Positions 1 through 9,461 of a stretch of DNA of 64,000 nucleotides are shown here, in pieces. Position numbers and translations under genes: made by a program. Each line of letters opens with the position of its first letter. The stretch's first letter is position 1. The stretch comes from Lepidodermella squamata (taxonomy: Eukaryota; Gastrotricha), in assembly GCA_047495785.1 (NCBI GenBank), contig JBLDXI010000015.1, positions 1,860,001 to 1,924,000 on the forward strand, read 5' to 3'. The notes beneath the pieces were generated by a model. It saw only the letters and a list, made by a program, of their open reading frames with translations, did no database searches and was not told where the DNA came from.

Positions 1-188
1 AGATTCCGGCATGGAAGCGTCAGCGGCAAAGGGATTTTAGCGCCATAAAATACCAGATTTGTGCGTATTTTTGACAGGTGTTTTTACTGTTTCCTCAAAT
101 AATTGTTTTATTAACCAAGAACATGGCACCTCTGCTATAAAATAGTGTTGATGGCACAGGAATAAAAAATATTCGCATCATTCATTGG

Positions 189-834
189 TTACATGTCGTT
201 GTAGCTGCTGTTGGACAATGTTCCGTACGGTGGCTGGCGGCGCCTTTTGATAAGCATGAAGACCAGAGCAAAGAGGAGAACGATGGCAACTCCTAGAACG
301 ATTCCGCCAACAAACGAGCCTGCGTCAAACCCCCCACCGCTAGATTTGCTTGCCGGTGTCGTCGAACCAGCCATTGCTGTTGTGCTGCCACCAGGCGAGG
401 GTTGGAAACTCGATGTACTTATGGCGGTTGTCGCATTCGAAGCTTCGGTTGTATTCGGGGCTGTAGCAGTCGTAGTCGCTGTGGCTGTGCTCGGTGAAGT
501 TGCAACCTGTGAAGAGGTTGTATCTATCACTGCAGTAGTGGTCGGTTTCGTGGTTTCGGGTTGACTGGTAGTTGAAGGCACAGTAGTTGAAGGAATCGTT
601 GAGGTCTGTGTCGTTGTGGCTGCCTGAGTAGTTGCAGTGGAATGGTCTGTATTATTCATCGCTGTGACCGCAGCTGCTGTAGTTGTAGTTGTCGGATCAT
701 CTAACGGACGAATCAGGTTGAATTCATTACGATAAATACATTTTGAGGATCAAATTTTGTAGCGTACCTGAAAGAACGGAACTGAAAGTCCCCAAAATTA
801 GCCAAAAAGCTATCATTCGATTGGAAATCATCAT
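189..834 (-). CDS. CD164-like sialomucin 1 (two exons)
   Basis: Small type I membrane mucin of the CD164/endolyn kind, probably at the cell surface or in endolysosomes. Exons 834-768 and 700-189 (minus); the 66-nt intron has a CAG/GTACG donor and a TTAG acceptor and keeps frame, giving 192 aa. Exon 1 encodes a signal peptide (starts MMISNRMIAFWLILG). The middle is almost entirely Thr, Ser, Ala and Pro, a mucin-type O-glycosylation region. It ends with the family signature GGGFDAGSFVGGIVLG, a transmembrane helix, a basic stop-transfer (KRRRQ) and a short tail with a Tyr-based signal (YGTL). In known CD164 the FDAxSFIGG juxtamembrane motif is equally conserved. The start was chosen because it gives a signal peptide. 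Function beyond a heavily glycosylated adhesion or trafficking protein is not visible. Confidence 0.8.
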
Positions 835-839
835 CACCG

Positions 840-1183
840 GGTAATGAACCTATAATATGGGGAAAACTTTCGATGAAAAAACTTGGCAAAAACTGTTAGC
901 TTGGATAAGGCAATTAGTCTGAACCTTAATGCTTCGCTTTTTTGTTCTAGCTATAGCCATGGGAATGTTTTAGATCCGGCTATTAGAACGTATTAAATTA
1001 CCTTATACTCGTGTGATATAAAACAGCAAGCACATGGCGCGATAACGCAATCTGGTAAAATCTACACAGAAGTGTAGGATTTTTCTTACCTTGGGATTGG
1101 CCATTACGCAAGTACTCATTTCCAACATATTCACGTGATTATTTTTATGCTGTGATTAAAATATATCAGCAGCCAACATATCC
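840..1183. other. intergenic sequence
   Basis: AT-rich stretch between sialomucin 1 and the foldback element. No supported gene, RNA or repeat was recognised. It should hold the promoter of the minus-strand gene ending upstream at 834. Confidence 0.4.
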
Positions 1184-1609
1184 TAAATTGGGGTGACTTT
1201 GGCATATCAAAAATCAACGCTTGTAAGGTAAAGACACCATGAGTGGGGTACCGTCGGGTTGCCCAAGAAGATGCAAGTCTGGATTTATACAATGTATACA
1301 CAATATATAAAAAAATATACAGTGTATGCAACATATACAATATATACAATATATACAATATATACAATGTAAACAATGGATGCTATGTATACAACCTATT
1401 TCGGGACATGAAATTACAGGTGAAAATATAGTAACATCTTCGAAAATGTTCATTTAAGTTTTAGAGGAACTTCCGTGGCTACTCACCGAATCCGCCTCAT
1501 ATAAATCGAAATCAAAAGCCCGTTTTTCAGGCTATCCAACGGTAACCCACCCATGGTGTCTTTGCACTACCACCTTCGATGTTATATATTCCTAAGTCAC
1601 CCCAATTTA
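1184..1609. mobile_element. MITE-like foldback element with long imperfect terminal inverted repeats
   Basis: The left end reads TAAATTGGGGTGACTT, and the reverse complement of the right end (from 1609) reads identically for 16 nt. The similarity continues for about 80 nt on each side, including the shared block AAAGACACCATG followed by TGGG and TACCGT. The roughly 430-bp interior encodes nothing plausible and holds a short-period TATACAA-type tandem repeat around 1290-1395. The outermost TA could be a target-site duplication of the Tc1/mariner type, but no longer duplication is seen. Best read as a non-autonomous DNA transposon; other copies in the genome would settle it. Confidence 0.65.
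1290..1395. repeat. TATACAA-type short tandem repeat
   Basis: Low-complexity run of TATACAATATATACAAT-like units in the interior of the foldback element. It gives spurious Ile/Tyr/Cys-rich open frames on both strands that are not genes. Confidence 0.75.
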
Positions 1610-1855
1610 CGGTGTGTTTGTATTATACCTAGGCACTTTCCCCACTTTGAAAAGAAACAAACAAGTATACCATCTCATCATCATTTTTATTCAAAATTAT
1701 TGCAAGCAGTAAAATTTTGAAAATAGATAAATAAAATCACAAAATTTCGATTTATATGACTAGAGTAATCGCAAGTTGACAAGAGGTGTTTTCATTCAAC
1801 AAAAAGGGCAGTTTTAAAAACAAAACACAAAAAAATCACCGAATTTTATGTTTTT

Positions 1856-3919
1856 TCACGCGACATGAATATACGTTTTCTCGTTGTGCTTCTTGTAGAA
1901 TTGATAGCCAATAATTGCGATGACGGTGAGCCCAGCGCCTAGGGCGATGCCGCCGAAAAAACTGCCAACGTCGAACCCACCTTCGCCTTCAATTACCACC
2001 TCGGTTGTAGTCGATACAGGTGCCACTGTGCTGTTGTTTTCTGTTCACGAACAAATATATACGATTTAAATTATTTTTCATGTACCTAATTTACTTTAAA
2101 TATTGAAAGAAAATACGAGCGAAAAGTTTCAACATTTTATTCACCTCCCATGAAAATTTCAGAATCTTGAACCTGATTTTTTACAATTTCGTCTTTTTAA
2201 GACGCACCCCAAGTAAGTACCAAATTGAATTTTTAGCTTTTTGGAAAACAACCATAATTTTTCATAAAAAAGTAGCGCGCTTATTACTACGCAGAACCAA
2301 TTTTGTTTGAATATTCAGGAAAAAAAGTTAGTAATTGTCTCATTTTTTTTAATCGATACTGATTTCCCCATGAGCCTGACCAGCTTTTTACGTCAGAAAA
2401 ATTCCTCATTTTTTTTCCTATTTTTGAGCACGCATTTTTTGAAAATACCATTTTTCCTCTGTACCTATGAAGCCCAGTTTCCCAACAACTTGAACTCTTT
2501 TCGATATCAATTTTCCCCTCATGAATTGATTTTGAAAGCGGTATCAAAATCTCGTCTCGTGCCAATAGTTCAAGGTCATTTTTTATTTGCAAACAATTAC
2601 GAAATTCAAGCCTCCTCCTTAAAAACGCTCTCATCAAGTTTTTCAAGATCACGCCTGGTGGTGGTGTTCAGCGTATAGGGCACAGATGTAGAGGTTGGCC
2701 GATTAGCATGCTCCTGAAGTTTGAAATACGTATAAAGTAACGCAGCGAATACAACGGTAAAATTGCCGAGCCACCACAACCCAGATTTGCTTTCATGATA
2801 GTAAAACGTGGCGAGCAACGTCTGAACCACCGATTTGCTATGTACGGAAATGTTATGGCTAAGCGGCGATGTATGGCGGATACACGATAGGCCGGCTATC
2901 ATGACAAAAAACGTAACAGCGCCTGAAATAACCAGGGCCAGCCATATATTTCCGATTTCGGTGAAGAAAAACTGGAAAACCGACTGAGATGCGCTGGCGT
3001 GGCCAATTTCGCCGGAAAATGCGATGAATAACGGCAAAAATGCGAGGGAGAGGCCGTTTATTACTAGAGAAATTATAATTTCCGAATTGTCCTTATCAGA
3101 CTGAGCAACAGCTTCGACGGCTTTTTTCATTATAACACCTTGAAGTCCTAGCGCGAAACTCGCGGTAATTCCTGATATAATTCCGGCCCAGGTCGTAGTA
3201 CCGGCTTCTTTTTCCTGTTGAACGCTCAACCAGAATCCGAACATGAGGATCGCACAGCTGAAACAGCTTTTCAACGACGCCTTTTGGCCGAGTAGTAAAT
3301 ACGTGAAAACTACGGCTGAGACGAGATTCAACGACCGAACGACTTGAAAAAATGAGACCATCACTAATCGCAGGCAAATGTTATTGAGAGCTAGCGTGAT
3401 AATATAGGTCACAGTCATTAGTGTCAACCAATTTTTAGCTGGTGTTGTAAGAGATGATAGAATTCTCCTGACTCCGTGTTGCGTTGAATTTTGAAGATAA
3501 ATCGCGGATAATATGGTGGATACAACATTTTGGCAGAATATTAACGTAAAATTTAAATGAGAATTCGCCAATAAATATTTGTTGAAAAATACGGTGACAA
3601 TCGACGAAATCCAATAACTTGCGATTGATATTAAAATTACGCATAAAATTCGAGGAGAAACAGGCATTTGCGGTAAAATATAGCTAAAATAAAATATTCA
3701 TAAAAAAATTTAAATAAAAATACCAAATAATTTTCAAAGCACATAAAATTTTGAAATAATGATAATTTGTAACAAAATATATTTTCGTATGTAAAATGCC
3801 AATCCTTGAAAATATTCGCTACCGATCCTAATTTTAGAAAGCTCACCTTGACCACTGACGAACTGCGAGAGACCAAGAATGAGATACATAGACGCACAAA
3901 TCAGGACATTGTAGGTCAT
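1856..3919 (-). CDS. CD164-like sialomucin 2 with a host intron enclosing another gene
   Basis: Proposed two-exon gene: 3919-3847 and 2040-1856 (minus). Exon 1 is a clean signal peptide (MTYNVLICASMYLILG, ending FVSGQ) with a CAAG/GTGAGC donor in phase 1. Exon 2 has a GAACAG acceptor needing exactly one base from upstream, and encodes a Ser/Thr segment with an NNST glycosylation site, the CD164 signature GGFDVGSFFGGIALG, one transmembrane helix and a Lys-rich tail. The joined product is about 85 aa, with the same plan and intron phase as sialomucin 1. The 1.8-kb intron contains the complete same-strand SLC35C1-like gene at 2606-3667. No other compatible partner was found for either exon. The last exon is solid; the join is inference and needs RNA. 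Confidence 0.55.
2606..3667 (-). CDS. GDP-fucose transporter-like (SLC35C1 family), copy 1
   Basis: Nucleotide-sugar/phosphate-translocator family protein of 353 aa with about ten hydrophobic helices, uncoded by introns. SLC35C1 proteins exchange cytosolic GDP-fucose for GMP across the Golgi membrane. Seen here: the N-terminal FNKYLL after the first helix, the central FFQVVRSLNLVSAVVFTYLL with the LGQK turn, and the C-terminal SPLSHNISVHSKSVVQT followed by LWWLGN, all matching the SLC35C1 layout as remembered. The paralogue at 8382-9461 keeps the same three blocks. It sits inside the long intron of the sialomucin 2 gene. An upstream TTTTAG acceptor at about 3674 precedes the ATG. A different nucleotide-sugar substrate cannot be excluded. 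Confidence 0.75.
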   Translation of the reverse strand: MPVSPRILCVILISIASYWISSIVTVFFNKYLLANSHLNFTLIFCQNVVSTILSAIYLQNSTQHGVRRILSSLTTPAKNWLTLMTVTYIITLALNNICLRLVMVSFFQVVRSLNLVSAVVFTYLLLGQKASLKSCFSCAILMFGFWLSVQQEKEAGTTTWAGIISGITASFALGLQGVIMKKAVEAVAQSDKDNSEIIISLVINGLSLAFLPLFIAFSGEIGHASASQSVFQFFFTEIGNIWLALVISGAVTFFVMIAGLSCIRHTSPLSHNISVHSKSVVQTLLATFYYHESKSGLWWLGNFTVVFAALLYTYFKLQEHANRPTSTSVPYTLNTTTRRDLEKLDESVFKEEA

Positions 3920-3995
3920 TTTTCTACTTCGACCGCCTCAGCAATAAATATATTTAACAAGAAAAATGACCTAATAAATCGAAAATATTGGTTAA

Positions 3996-4625
3996 TTAAA
4001 ATTTTGATTGAAATTCTTGATCGAGATACGCTTTGAAGGCAGAAACTGTTGGGTAACGATCAGACAGTCGAAATTTAACCTCCGGCTCCATTTCCGCGTA
4101 AGTTTGATCACTGCCATTAGGTTGAAAATTTTTGTAACAGTCCCGTTGAGATCCGCGAGGGGCGACAATTTTACCCTCAACTTTGCCGATAAACGTTTTA
4201 ATATCAGCATCAGTCGGATTTTCGATAGGCACCCTGCAAAACGCGATTGCACATAACGCATACGCGCTTTTGTCCTCGAAATCGGCCAGCATTCGATAAA
4301 TCGCATCACCGCCTGATTTTTTGATGAACCATTTGATGTAAGGACCCGGCAGGCCATTCAACGCTGTCATGCACAAACTGCCGTCTTCAACCATGATACC
4401 AATAACGCTGTTTAAAATCGGGTTTTTCGCACATCGTTCGATTGCTGTTAACAGTTTAGCTCGGACAATTTTTTCGGGTTCACCCTGGTACTCGGGTAGA
4501 TCGATGTCTTCGGCTATCACTTCATAGCTATCGCGTAAAATATGGCGAATTTCGTCGATTTTACCAGGACAGCCGGAAATCAACAGCAATTTCGGTTTTG
4601 GCAAACCACCTACACATGCCGGCAT
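3996..4625 (-). CDS. ITPA-like NTP pyrophosphatase paralogue 1 (degenerate active site)
   Basis: Member of the ITPA/HAM1 family, which hydrolyses ITP, dITP and XTP to the monophosphates. Single exon, 209 aa. It keeps the fold landmarks [33 protein letters not shown] and the QTYAEM strand. However, the SGNxxK nucleotide motif reads SGCPGK, the acidic EDT reads EDGS, the conserved FGWDP is replaced by CYKN, and the SHR base-contact motif reads SDR. In ITPA these positions bind the substrate base, phosphates or metal, so catalysis is doubtful. It lies downstream of two other ITPA copies on the same strand. It could be a binding or structural protein. Confidence 0.85.
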   Translation of the reverse strand: MPACVGGLPKPKLLLISGCPGKIDEIRHILRDSYEVIAEDIDLPEYQGEPEKIVRAKLLTAIERCAKNPILNSVIGIMVEDGSLCMTALNGLPGPYIKWFIKKSGGDAIYRMLADFEDKSAYALCAIAFCRVPIENPTDADIKTFIGKVEGKIVAPRGSQRDCYKNFQPNGSDQTYAEMEPEVKFRLSDRYPTVSAFKAYLDQEFQSKF

Positions 4626-4839
4626 TATTTTATCAAATGCAAATTCTACATCAAATAAAATCGGAAGATATGAAAATCTTGATAAAAAATATTAAAATGA
4701 CATAAGAACGCCATAAAAGCGCGAATTGTTATCGGCGAGATTCCAGTAATTATTCGCAACATGAAAAAAATCTATCAAATTATAGAAGGATGAATTATCC
4801 ATAAAATTGGAAATATTTTTTCGGAAAAATTCGGAAAAA

Positions 4840-5439
4840 TCAACAAAGGCTGTCGAGGAAAGTTTTCAAAGCCGTAACAGAGTGAAATCGATGCGACATC
4901 GAATTCTTCAATTCGAAAGGCATTTCCGCATAAGTCTGATCGTAACCATCGGGTTGGAAGAAATTATAACCAAAATTCCTAGAACCGCGAGGCGCAACAA
5001 TTTTTCCGTTAATTTTACCCGAGAAAATCTTGACACCCGATTCTTCACCTCGAGAAAAATACGGCGACGGGTGAAATCCTATTGTACTCAGGGCGTAAGC
5101 ACTTTTATCGTCAAAATCGCTCAACATTCTATGAAAATCGCCGTCGTGGCATTTTTTCAAGAACCATTTGATGTAGGGACCAGGCAGACCGCCGATTGCG
5201 TTGAAGCATAAACTGCCATCGTCAACAATGAAACCAATCGCCTCGCGTAAAATCGGCTTATCCCGCAGAAATTCACTTGCAGTTTGAAGTTTCTCAGCGA
5301 CAATTTCGTCCGGTTCACCTTGAAATTCCGGCAGGTCAATGTCTTCAATTACAAGCTCGTAATTTTCGCCCAAAATCGCTTGAATCTCGCTTATTTTTCC
5401 AGCATTTCCAGAAATCAATAAAATTTTACGTTTAGACAT
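4840..5439 (-). CDS. ITPA-like NTP pyrophosphatase paralogue 2 (partly degenerate)
   Basis: Second ITPA-family copy, about 199 aa from the MSKRK start. That start was chosen because a CTTTTAG acceptor lies two bases upstream of its ATG. It keeps [47 protein letters not shown] and SHR. The FGWDP motif is FGYNF, and EDT is DDG, so two active-site segments differ from the canonical enzyme while nucleotide-binding residues remain. Its ATG is only about 30 nt after the stop of paralogue 3, suggesting co-transcription. Reduced or altered substrate use is likely but not shown. Confidence 0.85.
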   Translation of the reverse strand: MSKRKILLISGNAGKISEIQAILGENYELVIEDIDLPEFQGEPDEIVAEKLQTASEFLRDKPILREAIGFIVDDGSLCFNAIGGLPGPYIKWFLKKCHDGDFHRMLSDFDDKSAYALSTIGFHPSPYFSRGEESGVKIFSGKINGKIVAPRGSRNFGYNFFQPDGYDQTYAEMPFELKNSMSHRFHSVTALKTFLDSLC

Positions 5440-5471
5440 TTCTAAAAGGAAAAAAATTAGGAATAGAATTT
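5439..5471 (-). promoter_or_regulatory. Intercistronic junction resembling an SL1-type operon
   Basis: Between the ITPA stop and the next ATG there is only a T-rich run ending TTTTTCCTTTTAG followed by AA and ATG. This leaves room for a 3' end directly against a trans-splice acceptor, but not for a promoter. A cis intron is unlikely because no frame-compatible donor is evident. Confidence 0.5.
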
Positions 5472-6103
5472 CATTTTTTCGAGAATTTTTCATCAAGATG
5501 AGCCTTTAAAGCCATCAAAGCATTGTAACGATGTGAGATTTTGTTCTTGATATCCGACGACATTTCCGCAAAAGTTTGGTCGTAGCCATCGGGCTGGAAA
5601 ATCGGATCCCAGCCAAACTCGTTAGACCCACGCGGTTTAACAATTTTCCCGTTAATTTTGCCTGGGAAAATGCCGACTTTCGGAGCGACTGAGTCGACAC
5701 CAGCCGGTTCGCAAAAACCGAAAACACACATAGCAACAGCGCTTATATCCTCGAAATCGGTCAACATCCGTTGCAGGCCTGAAGCTCCGCATTTTTTCAA
5801 GAACCATTTAACATACGGCCCGGGCATGCCGCCTAAAGCGTTGAAGCAAAGGCTAGTGTCTTCGATGATTATGCCGGCGCCGGATTTTAGGGTGGAATTT
5901 TTCTTGCAGCACTCGAGGGCAGCGAGGCATTTTTCTCGCACGATTTCTTCAGGCTCGCCCTGGTACTCGGGCAGGTCAATGTCCTCTGCGATTACTTCGA
6001 AATGGCTGCCTAAAATCGCGTTCACTTCACGCACTTTACCAGCATTTCCAGAGATGAATAGTAACTGAGGTTTTGATGATCCATTGCTAACAGATGAAGC
6101 CAT
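5471..6103 (-). CDS. ITPA: Inosine triphosphate pyrophosphatase (canonical copy)
   Basis: Cleans the nucleotide pool by hydrolysing ITP/dITP and XTP to monophosphate plus pyrophosphate. All ITPA landmarks are present: [38 protein letters not shown], the [19 protein letters not shown] segment and SHRYNAL. About 210 aa from MASSVSN. An upstream in-frame ATG at 6145 would add an Arg-containing N-terminus (MLRNLARK) that could be a mitochondrial presequence. The internal start is preferred because an AATTTAG acceptor precedes it by about 10 nt. It is the only one of the three adjacent copies with intact catalytic motifs. It lies first in the tandem triplet, downstream of NELF-B. Confidence 0.9.
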   Translation of the reverse strand: MASSVSNGSSKPQLLFISGNAGKVREVNAILGSHFEVIAEDIDLPEYQGEPEEIVREKCLAALECCKKNSTLKSGAGIIIEDTSLCFNALGGMPGPYVKWFLKKCGASGLQRMLTDFEDISAVAMCVFGFCEPAGVDSVAPKVGIFPGKINGKIVKPRGSNEFGWDPIFQPDGYDQTFAEMSSDIKNKISHRYNALMALKAHLDEKFSKK

Positions 6104-6508
6104 TTTGCGAGCTAAATTTCTCAGCATAAAACCTAAACAGGGCAATGGATGTGTCGAAAATTCTTAGGATCAAGAAATTAAACATATTTTTCTCAAAACA
6201 CGAGGTAAAAATGAAAACTCGTTTACCCCAAAATTCGCCGTATCTTTCAACATTTTCTGCATCAACTTCGAAAAAATCAATGGCCACTGAACAAAAGATA
6301 AGCCGGTTGAAGCTTACAATATTCACTCCTCAAAAATTGATTTTTTCTGTTTTCAGCAAGCAGCAGGCAATTCAATAATTTAGCAGCTTTCGAATAGCAA
6401 GCTTAAAGCAACAAAACCCTCAAGCTCTGTAGAAAAAAGCTGAAAATTCACGAAATTAAATATGAAGAAAATTTATTGAAAAAGCGAAAAAATAATCTTC
6501 ATCTTGTG

Positions 6509-8200
6509 CTAAACGTCATAGGTTTTTGCAGCATTGCTGAAGAAAGTGAGCAATTCATCGCGACTTTTCTCGCTTAAATCCTCGAGAGACGCGACTGTTT
6601 TCTTGACGCACTCGATGATAGCCGGTAATTGGTGCACAATCGCACCTTCAAGCAGCGAAATGCCCAAGTCAAACAACCGCATAGTGTAGATGCAAACAAT
6701 TTCAGAGGCAGCATTTTCAGACGAAACTTTCGATATTAGAGCCGAAATTGTGTCGAGAAAATAACTAGGCCTCTGCTGTAGCATTGGGCCCAATGTCCAT
6801 AACAATTCGAATAAAATAGAGTCCGTTAGGCCGTCATCCGGCAGATATGAAACCAAAGCATCAGGAGCCATAGCTGACGGATTTTGCTGGCAATGTTGAA
6901 GCAGTAATAACCAGCTTAAAATATCGTTTTGAGCCATTTTTTGGATGAATTCCTCGACAGACTGACGATCTTCCTCTCGCGTTTTCGATGAATCATCACT
7001 AGGTAAACGTGACTCCAAAATAGAGACAGAAAGAGCGGCTAAAAAGTCGAAGTATTTCGCAAAATCAACTCGATCTTGAAAACTTTTGTAGTTTTTCTTG
7101 ACTAGAAGGTTATGATGGCCTTTTAAACAACAAAATCATAAAAAGCAACAAATCCAGCTTAAAAACTCACCTAATTTGAGCAAATAAACCAATAATTGAG
7201 CGTAATTCGTGTTTCGAAGCAGGGTTTCCGTCGAAATGCATTCAGCTGATAGAGAAATGAGTTTTTTACACGCCAGGTCGACGAAAAGTGGATCGGCTAG
7301 TAGTAGCGCCAGCGATCCGATATCTTTAACAGACTCGCAGACACTGTGCAATTGCTTCAGCTGCTTACTTTCAATCTGCTGATTTCGAATCGACGTATCA
7401 ATGCACCAGCACAGCTTGTAGAATGGCTCGAAATGGCGCACTGTCTCAGAACTCCCGGCTAGGTTCAAAATTAAGGAGGATTTCATGATGCAAACAATGT
7501 CATTCTCCGTCTGATCGAAGCTTTCGTCCAAAATTTGATGAACTGCCGAGTAGAGGCGAGTGTTATTACCGATCATCGACGCGATTTTCGTGATGCTATC
7601 GTGTTTCCGCATGTTGTTAATCAAATCTGGCGATAATTTGTTAAAATGGCCGCAATTCACAGCGCTGCGGAATGACGACTCGATTGAGGTGATATACTCT
7701 GCGACCAAGCTGAAAATCGAGCTGCGGAAAAAACTCGGCTTTTGTTCGTAGATTTTCTGCCGCAGTTCAGTTGGGCACAAATCGAACAGCTCGTAGCTAG
7801 TGAATCTCTCCAAAACTTCCTCCGATAGACTCGGAACAGCCATAGCCGCGCTGAAAATAACCGGCTGCAATAGAGGCACATCAATCGCCAAATTTGAGTA
7901 TCGTAACAAGTAATCGTTCAGTTTTTCAACAGTTTCTTCGCCGACTGACTGGCCCAAATGATTCAAATGATCGCAAAACTTGTCTCGGAGTGCCTCAGCC
8001 GCTGCTAGGTAATAGTTATGCCTAGGCGCTCCCAAAATGTCGTACAAGCCCAGAGCTGATTTCAGTGATGGCACTAGAATGGCATTTCGCTGCTGAAACT
8101 CGTCAATAGCATCGGCCACAACGGCAGGATCTGAGCTTGAACCCAAGGCTTCCCGCAAACTTTCCCGTCCTTTGCTACCAATAGTGTCGTTAGTCGCCAT
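6509..8200 (-). CDS. NELFB: Negative elongation factor subunit B (NELF-B/COBRA1)
   Basis: NELF-B is a subunit of the nuclear complex that, with DSIF, holds RNA polymerase II in promoter-proximal pausing. Exons 8200-7171 and 7101-6509; the 69-nt intron has AG/GTGAGT and TTCTAG and keeps frame, giving 540 aa (human is about 580). Blocks matching human NELF-B as remembered include VPSLKSALGLYDILGAPR near residue 40, IGNNTRLYSAVHQIL, FYKLCWCIDTSIRNQQIESK and LLADPLFVD. The rest is alpha-helical. It lies 182 nt downstream of an SLC35C1-like gene with AATAAA and a TTGTAG acceptor between them, so it may be operonic. C. elegans is generally held to lack NELF, making this informative about lineage. 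Confidence 0.85.
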
Positions 8201-8381
8201 TTTTCACAAAATTCTACAACAAATAAGGCAATTTTCAATTTGGGGCAAATAATTTATTACTCAAAATTCCCGCAACATTAACAACAGTAAATACCGGTTA
8301 TACAAAAATTACAAATATTTGGTCATAGTGCAATGGTATAAAGTCGTTGAGTGAAGAGAATGAAAAAATGAAATTGCAAAA
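8201..8381 (-). promoter_or_regulatory. Intercistronic region with polyadenylation signal and trans-splice-like acceptor
   Basis: On the minus strand, AATAAA (8258-8253) follows the SLC35C1-like stop. About 40 nt later a T-rich TTGTTGTAG acceptor (AG at 8215-8214) precedes the NELF-B ATG by 13 nt. This is the layout of nematode operon junctions. No promoter signal is recognised. Confidence 0.45.
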
Positions 8382-9461
8382 TTATAGCTTCAATATTTTT
8401 GAATGGCCGTTTTTAAGATGGCCATTACCGTTCGGTAGATGGCCATTACCATTCGTTAAATGGCCATTTCCGTTTTGATAAGGCGTTGCTTTTGGAAGCA
8501 CAGCAGTTTTACGACTTTCGATATATTTAGTATAAGTATATGTAGCAGCTCCGAGCACAACACTAGAATTTCCAATCCACCACAGCCAAGTTTTGGTTTC
8601 GTTGAATAGCCAGCAGGCAACAATCGTTTGCACAACCGATTTTGTTTGCACAGATATGTTGTGGCTCAGAGGAGCCGTGAGCCGAATACAGGCGTTACTG
8701 CTAACGCCGATCGCAAAAGTTAAGACACCAGATTGGCATATTAGCAACCAGAATTTAGAAAAACTAACAGTAGCTTCAAGATCGTTGTACTGTTTTACAA
8801 CGTCACCGGCTTCACCAGTAACGATAGCGAGGAAAGCCAGTAAAGGAACGGATATAGAATTTGTATAAAAGCATAACAATATATCAGGATTGGAAGAACT
8901 CGACAAGGCATCAAGCGCTTTCTTAATCAAGACACCTTGTATGCCTAAAGCAACGCTGGCTGAAAGGCCGAAAATAACCCCGTAGACATCCAACGTCCCC
9001 AGACCAGACTCTTGATCGACAGTAAGCCAGAAACCGGCAACGACCATGGTACAGCATAACAAGCTTTGTTGAGATTGCTTTTGGCCTAGCAGCATGTACG
9101 TGAAAATCACAGTAGATATCAAGTTGAGCGAGCGAGCCACTTGGAAAAAAGATACTGTTACGAGGCGCAGACATATATTATTCAACGTAAGAGTTCCGAC
9201 GTATGTAAATGTCATAAATATCAGGAGATTTCGAGTCGGCGTATTTGATAAGGCCTTGCTAATGCTAATATTGCTGTACGTTCGAATCCATACCACAGCG
9301 AGGACAGCGGATATTGCGTTTTGCACGAGTATGATGCTGAAATTATAGCTACTTTTCGTCAAGAAGAACTTGTTCAGGAAAACAGTTGAAATTGACGATA
9401 TCCAGTAGCTTGCGAATGCCAAGAACACAAAGAATGTGCTCGTAAACTTAACGGCCGGCAT
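8382..9461 (-). CDS. GDP-fucose transporter-like (SLC35C1 family), copy 2
   Basis: Second SLC35C1-family transporter, 359 aa, single exon, about ten membrane helices, expected in the Golgi membrane as a GDP-fucose/GMP antiporter. Shared blocks with copy 1: FLNKFFL, TLTLNNICLRLVTVSFFQVARSLNLI, LLGQKQS, SHNISVQTKSVVQT and TWLWWIGNSS. The C-terminal cytosolic tail is unusual: three tandem NGNGHL(T/P/K) units ending in a Lys-containing tail (KILKL), which could bind COPI as a retrieval signal. The tail repeat is also visible in the DNA as TGGCCATT(A/T)CC units at about 8401-8475. It starts a possible operon with NELF-B and faces the FIP200 gene head to head across 1.3 kb. Confidence 0.75.
   Translation of the reverse strand: MPAVKFTSTFFVFLAFASYWISSISTVFLNKFFLTKSSYNFSIILVQNAISAVLAVVWIRTYSNISISKALSNTPTRNLLIFMTFTYVGTLTLNNICLRLVTVSFFQVARSLNLISTVIFTYMLLGQKQSQQSLLCCTMVVAGFWLTVDQESGLGTLDVYGVIFGLSASVALGIQGVLIKKALDALSSSSNPDILLCFYTNSISVPLLAFLAIVTGEAGDVVKQYNDLEATVSFSKFWLLICQSGVLTFAIGVSSNACIRLTAPLSHNISVQTKSVVQTIVACWLFNETKTWLWWIGNSSVVLGAATYTYTKYIESRKTAVLPKATPYQNGNGHLTNGNGHLPNGNGHLKNGHSKILKL

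Noticed and set aside
1131-1453. Ile/Tyr/Cys-rich open frames
   Set aside because: Translations of the TATACAA repeat within the foldback element.
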